Below are positions 1 through 14,172 of a DNA stretch of 64,000 nucleotides, piece after piece. The stretch comes from Dolomedes plantarius (Eukaryota; Arthropoda; Arachnida; Araneae; Dolomedidae): the NCBI GenBank assembly GCA_907164885.2, contig OU015493.1, positions 118,059,693 to 118,123,692 on the forward strand, in the 5' to 3' direction. How positions within the stretch are numbered: position 1 is the first letter of the stretch; each line of letters opens with the position of its first letter. The notes beneath the pieces were generated by a model that did no database searches, was not told the origin of the DNA, and worked only from the letters and a program-made list of their open reading frames with translations. A program made the translations under genes and the position numbers.

Positions 1-850
1 CAGTATTGGGATTTTTTAAAATAAAGGCGAAATTTTTTAATATATATACATATTGCGAAGGAATGCAAAATTTTATATACTTATATACTTATTTTATATA
101 CTTTATTTGAGTTAACCGAAAAAGATTGAAAAATCGGCACAGTACAAAAACATATGAGCAAATATAACATTTGTGATTGACTTTCAATCACAAATGTTAT
201 ACTTGCAATATTAGTGTAAATCAGATACACTAATACAGTATTGCAAATAAACAGATGTAATTATATTTGTATTATTAGCATAACTATAACTATCATAATT
301 CATTGAATTAGAATCCCGTAAACACCACCGAAATCAATAACGTGTTTACTCGTGTTTGGAATTTGGGTGCAATGTGCAACCAAATTCCAAAATGTAATCA
401 TAATAAATAGAAATTAAACTAAATTGTAATAGCAGTTTTCAGTTTTACCTTAAACTTTTATAGTTTTGTCGATAATATAAATTTTAGTTAGAAAGACGGT
501 TGAAAAAAATAGTTGCAAAAATGGACGGCAAAAATAAATAAATAATATTAGTAGTAGTAAAATTAGAGTGTAAATTTTAAGATAATTGTAAAAGCTCAGC
601 ACAGGTGTACGTTTAGTCAAAACATTCGAAATTAAAGAGAAGTTAAGACTTCATGAAGGACTAAGTCTAAATGGAAATTTTGTCTGTCAGTTTATACATA
701 TTTTTAAAAAGTTCTTTCATAAATAGTATCACTAATCATTTCAATATTAAATTTCAATATTAAGTTAGCTTCAATATTAAGTTTCGGTTAACTTAATATT
801 GAAGCTATTGAAGCTAACACCCTTGAGACTCAATATTAAGTCTCAAGGGT
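1..850. other. AT-rich noncoding DNA with foldback palindromes
   Basis: No credible gene is visible: reading frames are short and unrelated to any family I know. The notable content is two sets of palindromes, listed separately at 163-201 and 764-851. Confidence 0.6.
163..201. repeat. Perfect foldback hairpin, 18-bp arms
   Basis: Positions 163-180 and 184-201 are exact reverse complements separated by the 3-nt loop ctt. The arm reads tataacatttgtgattga. Such a short loop is typical of template-switch (snap-back) synthesis. A cruciform or hairpin RNA is possible, but nothing shows transcription. Confidence 0.85.
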
Positions 851-851
851 G
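764..851. repeat. Nested foldback palindromes beside a SINE
   Basis: Three overlapping inverted pairs are seen. 767-783 pairs with 790-806 (17 bp, 6-nt loop), 764-775 pairs with 807-818 (12 bp), and 818-830 pairs with 839-851 (13 bp, 8-nt loop). The motif caatatta recurs in and around the arms. The last arm runs into the SINE that starts at about 851, so the SINE insertion or its repair may have produced part of the structure. Confidence 0.8.
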
Positions 852-1145
852 CGATGGCCCAGTTCGCAAGAGCAGCGGACCAGTGATCTGAACGTCTCTG
901 GTTCGATGCTTGTCGCTGCAAATTCACAGCCGTGTACACTAATGGCGGCAGGTGCACGTAAAATCTGTCGTGGCTGCAATGTCCTCCAAGTTCTCACATT
1001 ACCTCTGGAGGTGTTGGGTCAAGTGCATCGGTCTCGTCACATACCTCGGTTCAAAATTACGGTATCGGCCCATAGGAGGTAATGCTGGTTTACCTATACG
1101 GTGCTCTCAGAAAAGTGGCCAGCAAAACCGCGGTGTCATATGACG
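851..1145 (+). mobile_element. tRNA-derived SINE, copy 1
   Basis: It has an A-box-like block (tggcccagttcgcaagagc) and a B-box-like block (ggttcgatgc at about 900-909), the internal RNA polymerase III promoter layout of tRNA-derived SINEs. The body shares long stretches with the element at 29071-29420, such as gcaatgtcctccaagtt and ggtctcgtcac, which shows it is a dispersed repeat. The 3' part has diverged and the tail is unclear. Reading frames across it are chance. Confidence 0.75.
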
Positions 1146-1639
1146 GTAAGGATAATGTCCAAGTAACCGTCTGCTGCATTGGAGGAGATCTTAATTTTTA
1201 GTTGAACTAGAAAAGGGGAATTGGAAGAATGTCACGTTAAATTAATTTCAAAGTTCCAATCAGTTTCCATCCAAAATATTCAGATTTTAGCTAAAGAATA
1301 ATTGTTTCCCCTTTTTAATGTCAGTTCAGATTAATCCTCCCAAACAAACAAACAAACAAAAAAATCCTAAAACTCTATTGGAAATCGGCAATAGGTGCTA
1401 TAATCTGGTAAATAAATTGTTGTATGATAAAATACTTTTATATTTTGATCTCGTTTATTATTTCCTATTAATGTGACTGTGATAGTGTTGAAAATTTTAA
1501 AAAATGTAATTAGTGCTAAAATAAATAATCAATAGAATAAAAAAGGCTAGAAAAATCAGTACAACTAATTAACAAATTATAACGTTGGGGGTCTGGTAGT
1601 TAAAATTATTTAAATTAAATTCCAGTTATATAGGAATTA
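1146..1639. other. AT-rich interval without recognised features
   Basis: No coding sequence, repeat end or RNA signature was recognised. Confidence 0.5.
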
Positions 1640-4570
1640 TCGGGGGATCCAGTTATGTTGGGGGGGGGAGGGGTAAACGCTTCCTTGAAAATGACAGCTT
1701 ACATACCGTCACTTATAACTTTCCTTACCCCACCTTTTACCAAAGGTAAGGAAAGTATAGCGATCGGTCAAAAAATTCGATGTCGAATTTTCAACATTTC
1801 TATTTGTTTATTGGTCTGTGCGTGTGCATGTCAGTCTGTCTGTCTGTGGACAAAATTGTGACCAAGCCGTCTATCTTTTTTTCTTCTTTTTTTTAGGATT
1901 TTCATTTGAAAAAGAGAAAAGCTCAGTCAAAATCAATTGATTCATAATTCAATAAGGTTCCCTGAAGACTGACAGACTTTTGTGTAAACCAAGGTGTATC
2001 AACAAGTAAACAAATCGCAAATAATATTGCTGTTAGCGAAAATACTGATTCTGATATAAATATCTGTTCAGCTACATCTACAATAGATCTTCAAAATCCA
2101 AGCACTATTTCAACTAATGATGTGGTATCTGATTTAAGTACTAAAACATTACAGCAAGCGTCAAAATCACATATCAATTTTATTCATGAAAATGACCTAG
2201 GACACTTCATCAATTCAAAAGTTGACGGTATGATGAAGTACAATCTCCTTCAAAATCCTTGGAAACCTACCAAAGATTACAAATTTCCGCATTCTGTACA
2301 TAAGATAAAAGGCAAACAGATCAAGCGTTATTTAGGAATGCAGAATTTTGAAAATCATAAGTGGCTTGTTTTTTTCCACTTGAAACAAGGTTTATTTTGC
2401 AAGTATTATGCTTTATTTTCTGGAGAAAAAGTTGGATATAACAAAAACGCAACTGCTCAGAAATTTGTAACTAAGGCTGTTGCTAGTTTTTCGAAGCTTT
2501 TTGGGAAAGACGGATTCCTGATTTCACATGAAAATACAAAGTATCACAAATAATGTGTTCAATTTAGCCAAGATTTTATAAGAACGTTCAAATCTCCTGG
2601 GGATGAAGTTATAAACAAGATCAGTAAGCAAAGACTTGAACAAGTTGAGGAAAACAGAGCCAAACTACGACCCATAATTGAAACTGTTATGTTTTTGGGA
2701 CGGCAAAACATTCCTTTGAGAGGACATAGGGATGATGGCCCACTGGATGATGAGGCTGGGCCTTCGAATGAAGGAAACTTTAAAGAGCTCTTAAAATTTA
2801 AAGTTGCTAGTGGGGACAGCATTTTGAAGATGCATCTTGCAACAGCATCGTCAAGACCGGCTTACACCGGGAAAAACACTCAAAATAATATTATTAAGTG
2901 CTGTGAAGAGGAAATAACTAGTATTATATTCGAAAGAGTTCGTGAAGCAGGCTACTACTCCATTTTATTCGATGAGACGACAGACATTTCTCATGTAGAA
3001 CAACTCTCTTTCAATATAAGATATATTTATGACGGTAAAATACATGAAGATTTCCTGAAGTTTATTGACGCCTACGATGACTCATCCACAATTTGAACCG
3101 ATGATGACCCACAAAGTGAGCGTAAGCTATCAGGCAAAGCATTAGGTAAAATAGTTTTGAGGATAATGAAGGAACTATTCCTTGATCTGAATTTGTGTGT
3201 AGGCATAGGAACAGATAACTGCAGTGTTATGTTATCTGGAGTAGTAGGAGCAGTAAAAGAAATAAGTGAGCAAGCAACAAATGCATGTAGAGTACCATGT
3301 TATAATCATGCTCCCAATAATTCTTTGTCAAATTCCAATACTGTAGTGAATGTGAGAAACTCAGTTCGCATTATGAAATCAGTGATTTCATTTTTTAATA
3401 TGTCAGCAAAGAGAAACTTCGTAATAAAAAATAGATTAAAGCAACAATTATCAGGACTATGTGAAACAAGGTGGGCAGAACGACATAACGGAGTCCTACA
3501 ATTCTGCACATATTTTACAGAAATTGTAGAGGCTCTTAACCCTCATTTCAAAGTGGAAAAATACGCAGACATCCTCAAAAGCTACTTCTCTACTTCATGC
3601 ACTTTGCACTCCTGAGTTTCTTGTTTCCACTTTCAGTTTGGTAGACATTTTGCAAGTGACCCTTCTGATTAGCAGATTGCTACAGATGCCTGGTCTGGAC
3701 CTCAATCGACCATCGAATGCTATTCAAAACACTCTTACTACTTTAGAGAAAAAAAGAAGAGAATGTGATTCCGTGTTCTCTGAGGTGTAAACTAGAGTTA
3801 GCAAACAAGCTGACGCAGTTGGTGTCGAATTGGAAGTACCTCGCATCACTGGAAGGCAAATTAATAGGGAAAATTTTGTCAGCAGTACACCGGAAGAATA
3901 TATCAGAAGGTGCATTAACGTTCCCTTATTAGACAACATCTGTGAAGATATAAAAGAGAGATTTGGAAATTCAACCCTCCAATGTTTTGGACTCAGAAAT
4001 TTAATGCCAAAAATTTTATTATCAGAAGACGGTGTTGATTTTCAGACCAAACAAGAACATATAGAAAGGGTTTTAGAACAGTTTTCACCGGCCTTAAATC
4101 AAGACAAGAATATTTTTAAACTTATGCTCAGAGGCGAACTTCAATTATGGACTAACAAATGGAACAGTGAATCACAAAGAAATGTTACCCCAGAAAAAGC
4201 TATGGACCTCATAAACTCTTGCGATGAGGATCTTTTTCCTACGATAAAATCTCTACTAAAGATTCTTGTCTTTCTCCCTGTTAGTAGGGGAGCATATGTC
4301 GAAAAAATGAGCTCCGTGGCGGTATTAATGATGGGAACATGGGCGGATATTTTTTTCATCAGAAACTACCTGTAGATGAATAATTTCCATGGTGTCACTC
4401 TTTGGTGTGTGGCGTATAGTAGTAATGACGTCATCAAGATGACCGCCATGGAATTAAAAAAATCCACTTTATTTCGGTTATTTATCGGCCGATTTTCTTT
4501 TGTAATACCTCATATTGAAGATAAATAAAATGTCTAGATGACTGATGCAGAATCAAGGACGACGGAGTCA

Positions 4571-6268
<1,698 letters not shown>

Positions 6269-7158
6269 CCATCTTCTTCAGAGGACGCGCTTTCTCCCTT
6301 TTGTGCTCTATGACGACTCCGTCTCCCCTGATTCTGCATCTGTCATCTAGACATTTTATTTATCTTCAATATGAGGTATTACAAAAGAAAATCGGCCGAT
6401 AAATAACCGAAATAAAGTGGATTTTTTTAATTCCATGGCGGCCATCTTGATGACGTCATTACTGCTATACGCCACACACAAAAGAGTGACACCATGGAAA
6501 TTATTCATCTACAGGTAGTTTCTGATGAAAAAAATATCCACCCATGTTCCCATCATTAATACCGCCACGGGACTACATATGCTCCCCTACTATGTTAGTG
6601 TTGCATCGGCTGAGCGTTCGTTCTCCACCTTGCGTCGAGTGAAGACGTGGCTTCGCTCGAGAATGACTGAAGAACGTTTGACTGGACTATGCTTGTTACA
6701 CGTCCATAAGGACATTCATCTTGACATTGAGAAAATTATTGAACGCTTTTCTAAATGCAAAACCCGGCGACTTGATTTTGTCGTGTAAGTCTACTTTTGG
6801 GGTTTCTCAATTTTTATTTACGCCCATAAAAGTTATTTGATATAATGCGATATAACGTTTACCACAGTAGGATTTTTAGCTTGCTATCCAGTTGTTCTAT
6901 TACTACAAATGAAATATTATTTTTATGCAAGCAATCAACTTTTAGTGTTTGTTTTTGTAAATATTACGAATTCCTTTCTTTTTTTCTTAATATCATTTTG
7001 ATTTATCAGTTTTTCCTTATTTCCCGTTATTTTCTTAAAATTCAATATTAAATAAAACACCACCTATTTGTTTTGGAAGCACATGTCAAAATCAAAATGA
7101 AAACATTAATAAATTATTACCAAGAAAGATTTAATTTACATTTAATTGTTGTTTATTT

Positions 7159-7160
<2 letters not shown>

Positions 7161-7211
<51 letters not shown>
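7161..7211. repeat. (TA)n microsatellite in hAT 3' end
   Basis: About 50 bp of TA, followed by gagccgacgttg and a C-rich block leading to the hAT terminus. The same order, TA array then gagccgacgtt then C-run, recurs at 27613-27670, so the array belongs to the element family. Confidence 0.9.
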
Positions 7212-7215
<4 letters not shown>

Positions 7216-7274
7216 CCATGAGAGCCGACGTTGGCCCCTTCCCCCCCAAAACTCTGGGCTGGAGCCGCCCCTGC

Positions 7275-8165
7275 TAGGTGATGTCCAAAACTTAATTCGT
7301 CCCTGTATCTTTTGGTGAAAAAATAAACACCGTGAATTCTATTTTATGGTTCTTTATTTCACGTTGCAATCAAGGACATCTTTTTCGATGACCCTGTATG
7401 TAACGCCTAAAATATGTTGATGTATTTAAGAGAATCATTCTGATATATACAATGGATACTTCTGTAAAAGACAGTCGACCCCTTTTAAGCACATTCATCA
7501 TGGCTTGGCAATTAGTTTATTTTCCTATTAGATCCATAACGCAGACCAACTTTGTCCAATCAGTGACTGAAGATTTTGGCTATAAAACTAAGTTCTCTCG
7601 CGTTCAAGGGTTGTAGATAGCAAGAAGCTACATCAAATGCTTTAAGTACTCGTGTTGATGTAAAAATTAAATTTCTATTTATTAATAGACTATTATTACT
7701 TTAAAAACACTGATGGTAGCCAGAAATTGTCTTCAATTTCCTTATATATTATTTCAGATTCCAACAGTTTCTTTCAGGCTCTAGCAGCGAGGAATTATGA
7801 CTACCGATTGTTCATTAATAGATGACTTCGACAATTTTCTTGTCCTTGACATTTTGTTTATCTGTACTTGAACTACAATTTTGTATTTATCATCGAGAGT
7901 GTAATCAGCTTTAACTTTATCCTGTAACAGTAATTTCTTACATTTTTTCACGGTTGTGTGACGCAAGTCATTGAGTCATACTTGTTATCCACAAAGCATA
8001 AAGCGCAATTTGGTGATAAGAGGAGGTGGGAAATATCCTTATGCATTGGTTCTCAAAAGACATGCCTTATAAAATTGCAGTCTGTTTATCTATCGTATCT
8101 ACAAATCTTACAAGAGGTCCTTTTTTAAATATAATTGTATTTCCCTTCTTTATACTAACGCTGGT
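7275..8165. other. Interval without recognised gene
   Basis: AT-rich. A 61-codon minus-strand frame at 7781-7966 has no recognisable motif and no supporting signals, so I do not call it. Confidence 0.45.
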
Positions 8166-8267
8166 GGACAAAAATTATGGACGAAATGGAGAAAATAACA
8201 TAACACCGGAAATTTCAGGCAGAAACGAACAAAAGACCAATCATGATTTTACTTAGAGGCAGGTGCA
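8166..8267. repeat. Left arm of an inverted repeat enclosing nested hATs
   Basis: About 80% identical by eye to the reverse complement of 11409-11507; shared blocks include ggacgaaatggagaaa and gcggaaat/ccggaaat. It may be the TIR of an older element that later took in the hAT at 8610-11404. Confidence 0.6.
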
Positions 8268-8284
8268 CTAAGCATTGTCCAGGG

Positions 8285-8600
8285 CATGGTTTCTTAACCT
8301 GTGGTCTAAGGATCCCCTGGGAGGTCCGTGAATAAATTTCAGGGGGTCCATCGACTCGGTAGGAGAATTCTATAATTTTTTTTTTATATAGTCCAGGAAT
8401 GCTGAGTATGTGCACACATACCAACAATCTATGTTTGAGTCGGTGATGCACATACACAGCACCTGCCTCTATACCAGTAGCTCTCAACCGAAGGGGGGGG
8501 GGCTCTGGGGAGGCGTGAGTGATATTAGGGGGGGGAGGAAGCACGTAGGGTCTGAAGGTCATCCAAAAAGCGGGGGGGGGGGGGTAAACACAAAAAGGTT
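8285..8600. mobile_element. Fragments of hAT-like nonautonomous elements
   Basis: ggtttcttaacctgtggtc with ggatcccctgggaggtccgtg (from about 8288) and cagtagctctcaaccg (from about 8479) resemble the ends of small hAT elements with GGTTCTCAACC termini. Blocks tagaggcaggtgc (8255-8267) and its reverse complement (8459-8471) bracket the first fragment. G-runs at 8490-8585 are low complexity. No coding content. Confidence 0.45.
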
Positions 8601-8609
8601 CTGCTAGTG

Positions 8610-11404
8610 CAGTGATCGGCAAACTCATTAGTCAACAGAGCTAAATATCAACAATACAATGATTGAAAATTTGTTTTTAGAGCCAAATTTTTAAATTTTA
8701 AACTATATAGGTAGGTACATTGTTATTAACTTAATTAGTATACTCCAAAGCTGGCTTCTGCTAAAAACATCCTAAATCTGATTCAGGTACGTTCGCTGAG
8801 GTCGACCCCTTCCAACTCTCCCACCCACATTCGTCTTTTATACTTATTTCATGTATCTCCTTTCGTTCATCCTCTCTATATGTTCAAATCCTCTCAACAT
8901 ACCTTTCTCAATCCTCGACACTAGATTTTCTTTCACTCCATAACGCTCCCTAAAGTTAACTTAATGAACTTTACTTAAAGTTTTAAGCCATAGTAAAACT
9001 ATAGGTGCTTTGAATAAAACTTGATATCATACTTAATAACGATATTATTTATTGATAAAATTAAATTGTAAGGTATCCATAAAATTAAATCATGACAATG
9101 ACATACAAACAGTAATGGCAACAATGGCCTTGCATCTCCTTGGAAAGTTTGGGTAAGTTGGGTTTGTATATTTTTGTTTTTAATTTCAGGCACGATTCCA
9201 GGTTCTTATCAATAAGACTTCTCAATTTACTCTTGATGAGGTTCATGCTTGAAAACGATTGTTCATATGAATTTATCGACCCAAATAAGGAAATAACAGC
9301 AAACGCTATTTTTTTCATCTGATTATATGTATGAGTCAGTAATACTATTCCAGGTGTTAAAAATCAACATATCTTCCTTCTCCAGGTCTTTCAAAGCAGA
9401 CCACTTGTGCTATGATCTAAGTTCAAATTTGTTTTTCTCCAATACTAGGTGGCCCGTGAGACCCTTTCGCATGCGATTAAATTACGATAAATTTTATAGC
9501 GGGGTTGTTGGTTTGTAGTAGGATGAAAGAAGAACCGGTTCATTTGTAGCAATTGTTTATGTGTCAAATAACAGTGGTGCGTAAGGTTAATACAAAACCA
9601 ATTACAGAACGCCTTCGGCCACAATATTGGAGGTGAAGCATAAGACAAAACAGGGGAACATGAGATATGTACACGTCAAAACATCTTTGTAGACAATATT
9701 AAAAGTCAATTGCGATAAAAACTCGTGGAAAATGTTATATTTACAGTACAAAACCTCTGTTCACACTATTTGACCGTGCCGATTCGACGCATCAAGGGAA
9801 AGAACTTTAGGTCCAAAAGTCAATTTTTCGCTTTAGGATTTTTTTAACAAACAATACAATGTGTCATTCTGAATTAACATTTCGTCAAAAGAGGAGAACT
9901 TCACCTTTAAAATGGTACCTCATTTCTCGATTTTGGTTCAGTATGAAGGGATAAAACAAAAAACACCTTTTAGAAATAATATATAGATAGATATATTTCT
10001 ATATCAGCACAAAGACGTTCAAATTTCGAGCTCCACAATTCTTTGTTTTTCAAATCAATTGCATTTCAAAGTTGCCAATGTCGATATTAAAGGGAGGAAT
10101 ATTTAATTCTGTTACAGTAGCATTAAGAGGTTTTTTGAGAAATGCTAACGTCGCTTTGCTGTTTCTGACTTCCTGAAACCTGCTGAGAAAAGCTTCCCTC
10201 ATATTTAAAAGCATTGTTTTCAAATAGCAAATATCAATATCAGTATTATTTTCTTGGCGATGTTTCAATAGGCTTGGAAAGTGAATCAAAGTTGATTTAT
10301 CAAAATCTTGAGCAAAAAGAGATAATTTGTTTTCGAATGAAATAATTTCTTCTAACATAAAAAAGTGTGTTTCCTTTCCCCTGTAGTTTACGATTAACCT
10401 GATATACGGACTCTTAGATGAGACGTAATGTCTACCATGAAATTAAATTTTTGGATCCACTGATCGTTTGTTAGTTCTGGATAGTGAAATACCCTTCTCA
10501 AGGAGAATTGCTTTAATTTATGTTTTTAAGGAAGCGAAACGTTTCAAAAAGTTTCTTCCTGATTTCCAACGTATCTTGTTATGCAGCAGAAGATCTGCGT
10601 ACTCACTCTTCTTTTCACCTAAAAATTCTTTTTATTGTCGATGATTAAGAGCTTTGGTTATAATGGAGTTGATAATCTTAATCACCAATTCCATAACTTT
10701 GCAAATTTCTTCTGGAAATATCTGCGCCCAAAGCACTTATTGAGGAATGATGCAATGGTAAGTAAGTATCTCGTGATTAATTTTTTCTTTCAAAATAGCA
10801 ACAAACCCGTTTCTTACGCCTGTCATACTTTTAGTCCCGTCTGTTGAATTTGAGACAATTTTACAGAGTTGAATATAATATTTTTCAATGCACTCAATTA
10901 AAGCATTTTCTATATCCTCTCCACGTGTTTGACCTTTGAGTGGCAATAATCCTAAATGTTCTTCTTTAGGACCTGTAGATGAAGTAAATCGTACAAAAAG
11001 TGAAACTTGTGCTGAATCATTTATGTCAAAAGACTCGTCAACTGCTATTGATAAAGATGAAACCAACTTAAGATCTTCGACTTGCTGGTTGGTTATATTC
11101 GAAAACATTTTGACTAGTCTAGTCTTTCCTGTGGGAACACGCACTCGTAAGTAATACACTGTAGAACACGATGCAAAGATACGACTTGACGATACGCGTT
11201 GACATTTAATCTATCTGTAAATGTTTTCTGTCGCTTCAGAGCACTCGCCTAAAGATAAAGACACATAAACACTAACTAAGTATGTAAAAATAGAAGTAAG
11301 AACACCAGTTTCAATCGCACTGTACGTGGTATTTTGGGGAGGAGCCACACTCAAGGGGCCAAAGAGCCCCATGTGGCTCGCGAGCCGTGGTTTGCCGACC
11401 ACTG
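8610..11404 (-). mobile_element. hAT transposon, 2.8 kb, degenerate
   Basis: The left end is cagtgatcggcaaactcatt. The right end reads cagtggtcggcaaaccacgg in reverse complement, so the ends are hAT-type TIRs. Flanks tgctagtg (8602-8609) and ggctagtg (11405-11412) form an 8-bp target duplication with one mismatch, the length expected for hAT. Minus-strand remnants of a transposase lie inside. Confidence 0.85.
9085..11159 (-). pseudogene. hAT transposase pseudogene (GTF2IRD2/EPM2AIP1-like)
   Basis: Three separated minus-strand blocks belong to one decayed transposase. 11159-10737 holds SLSIAVDESFDINDSAQVSL (first catalytic region) and a later SNSTDGTKSMTG (second acidic residue). 10358-10050 is a middle helical part. 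9318-9085 holds the dimerisation domain with FGSINSYEQSFSSMNLIKSK and then NLESCLKLKT. Stops and frameshifts lie between the blocks, so no intact enzyme is encoded. Domesticated host relatives exist in vertebrates, but placement between TIRs with a target duplication shows this is a transposon copy. Confidence 0.8.
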
Positions 11405-11408
11405 GGCT

Positions 11409-11507
11409 AGTGCATCTGCTTCAAGGCAATGTCCTGATTTGTCTTGTTCGGTTCTGCTTGATATTTCCGCTATTATGTTAATTTCTCCATTTCGTCCTTA
11501 ATTTCTG
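11409..11507. repeat. Right arm of inverted repeat enclosing nested hATs
   Basis: Partner of 8166-8267. It directly follows the right target duplication of the 2.8-kb hAT. Confidence 0.6.
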
Positions 11508-11512
11508 CATAC

Positions 11513-12953
11513 CATTGAACATGTGAAAATGTAATGGTCGTTTGTTCCTGGTGTTAAGGTGTGCCAGGTAGATATTTATAGGTTAAAATAAATTAAAGAA
11601 AACAGATAAATGTATATCACAAATGAGCTATGTTCTTGTAAAATATCTGTGTCTAATTCTATGCTGTAAGTAATTGCAATAGATGAAAATTGTAATTGGT
11701 GAGTTGATATAAACTAAAATGGAAGTAATGAAATAATACAAATACATATAATAATAATTTATTAATTTGCATTAAAAATATATCTTTAATATTAGAATTC
11801 AAAGTAACCCTATTAAGAAAATTGTTGAGCTAAAGATGATTACTCTGTGCTCAGATGGCAAAATGTTATAAGAAATTTACGTGACAGCAATTCTAAGATT
11901 TAAGATGTCATGAAAAAACAGTAATTTGTTTTACATGAGCAAACGTGGTACCAATATTTCAGAAAAATAGTTGCCTGTTATTTACAGTAGTTACAGTAAA
12001 TAGAAAATATCGGCAAGCGAGAATCCGAATATGAAAAACTCAATTTTTTTAAGAAAAGTTTCTTGTAACATTTTGCTATCTGAGCACAGGACTATACATC
12101 TGTTATTTTTAAATACATTTTTGCGTGCTATTGGGATAACTTACCTAATTGACAAGCAGAAAGCTAAAAATTGTAATACTGAAAATTGATATCAAGGTGA
12201 GAAATATTTTAAAAGTTCGAAGCCGCGTTCCTATGGGCAGATACGGACTTGCAAAATAATGGACGCTAAAATTAGCATTCATGGTTGCCATGGTGTTACC
12301 GATAAATAAAACAAAATTAGGAACCAAATACTTTGCTAATACAAACTTATTATAGTTTACCTATGCTTCTAGAACTGTTGTACAGTCTGCTTTTAGCAGT
12401 GGCTTGAAAAGCCTGGGGACATATTCCCTTTACTAACATTCCAGCTGGACAGGCATCAGTGGTTCTGGTGTTTTTCAAAACACTATTTTTCTGGCCGTGC
12501 GAAGTGCTGGGAACGCACTCTCGCGGTCTATACGATATAGCTTATTTATTAGGGGATGGATCCGTTACAATAATACTTGTTCCACGAAGTTTTCCCCAGA
12601 AATTGACTGACTTTCCAAGAACGTAATATCAACTCTAAAACACTTGACCTATTGTTTGACTCAGAGATGGATTTGGAAGCTTACAGAGAGAACCATATCT
12701 TGCACACAAAGAGGTACTCTATTGTCACGAAAATGCAATGATTGGACAGTAGTACCTCCTAACTTAGAGCATTTTGAAGTTGTTGCCATAGAATGCCATA
12801 TTAAAATGTTCCAAAGCAGTGAGCTCCAACCTTGTTACACGTGTTAAAACAAATTATCCATAGTCCAGTTACAAATACGGCAAATTTAATATGCGTAGGT
12901 CAATCGTGGTGTCCGTAAGTAAGGCATCTTACTGAGTACTAAAAGTGTAGAGC
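11513..12953. other. Interval without recognised features
   Basis: AT-rich, no coding signature and no element ends recognised. Frames of 60-67 codons near 12145 and 12644 look random. Confidence 0.45.
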
Positions 12954-13080
12954 AGTGGTTCTTAACCAATGTTTTGGGGGAACCCAAGAAGTGGTCCGCT
13001 AAGTCAGCAGTCTTAAGGAAGAAAATGATTTCATCGTTTCAAAACGACTGCTAATATAACATTTTTATAAAATTAGTGAC
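12954..13080. mobile_element. Decayed hAT-like end
   Basis: cagtggttcttaaccaatg at 12954 followed by gggggaaccc matches the common GGTTCTTAACC hAT terminus. No partner end was found, so this is a fragment. Confidence 0.4.
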
Positions 13081-13312
13081 TAAAATTTTTTTAGGCCTAT
13101 TAATTCAAAGATTTTTCAGATGGTAAAACAAATGTAACCTCAAAAATCTCATTAATTTTTAAGTTTTCATAGACTTTTAAGTTTACTTCTATGTTTAATT
13201 TGTTATTAAGTTTATTTGTAACTTTTTATTAAAGTTGTTTACCACAAATAGTTTGTTTCTTCATAAAATTCAACCATTTTTGTCTCTAAAAGGGTTGATT
13301 GGTTGGTTAGGA

Positions 13313-14138
13313 CAGAGCTCCGCAACCTTTTATCTTCACGGCACAACAACGTTTTTTTCGATAATTCAGCAGAACACCACAAGAAAAAGCTTGCAAATAT
13401 ATAAATTACAATAAATACGTATATGTTTTTATTAGATAAAATCCACACATAACAAAATAACTCTATGTATCAAGATAATTATAATCATTTAAGTTTTATA
13501 TAAATCATTTTGAACTGTACACCAACACAAGAACAAAAATATAAAATTATAGTTTACAAGTAAAAAAATTTTCTCTTTAAATTTTTATATTAAAATTTGT
13601 TTTTGGTCTTTACTTAAGCCTAATAAATCAAAGTTAATTTAAATATAACTAATTTATTAATGAGATATTTGAGATTATTTTGATAAATGTGCGTTTTATA
13701 TTTGCACGTTTTATATTTGGCCCTATATTAGAAAGAGCTACAGTTCATGGTCAAGGCCCTTTAAATATGATCGTTTGTCATTTTCAATTAGAACCAGTGT
13801 CGAAAAATTTTGTTCGCATAAGTATGTCGTAGAAAAAGGGAGCAAAATTGCAATAGCCTTGTCAGAAATTTGTGGATATTCTTTCTTAACTGAAATCCAG
13901 AAATATGACGCTCGAGCATACAATGTATGGCTAACAACATGTTTTTGCTTTGTGTATAATTTCGACCCAGAAAAATTACATATTAACAAAAAGTTAGAGG
14001 AATATTTTACTTAGAAAAATTTCTATTTAATGCGGTGGTTAATTTTTTTATTATCAGAATCGATAAAATCACCGCGGCACAGTCAAGATCACCTCGCGGC
14101 ACACTAGTGTGCCACGGCACAGCGGTTGCGGAGCACTG
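13313..14138 (-). mobile_element. Short hAT element with perfect 8-bp target duplication
   Basis: The left end cagagctccgcaacc (13313-13327) and the right end cagtgctccgcaacc (reverse complement of 14124-14138) are TIRs. ggttagga occurs at 13305-13312 and 14139-14146, an exact 8-bp duplication. Only the 3' part of a transposase gene remains inside, so the element is internally deleted and nonautonomous. Confidence 0.93.
13738..13989 (-). pseudogene. hAT transposase C-terminal (dimerisation) fragment
   Basis: The 83-codon frame includes AIAILLPFSTTYLCEQNFST followed by a run ending KRSYLKGLDHEL. This is the hAT C-terminal dimerisation signature (usually lLPF-TTYLCE-FS). The catalytic core is missing because of an internal deletion of the host element. 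The deposited first codon is arbitrary; no N-terminus survives. Confidence 0.85.
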
Positions 14139-14172
14139 GGTTAGGAGAAGGTACCCGACGATATATATATAT

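Noticed and set aside
163..201. microRNA precursor
   Set aside because: Arms of 18 bp and a 3-nt loop are too short for a normal precursor and there is no expression evidence.
849..1143. Overlapping small plus-strand ORFs
   Set aside because: They lie inside a tRNA-derived SINE and have no coding signature.
8215..8628. 137-codon minus-strand proline-rich ORF
   Set aside because: Runs through G/C-homopolymer runs and hAT ends, so it is low-complexity artefact.
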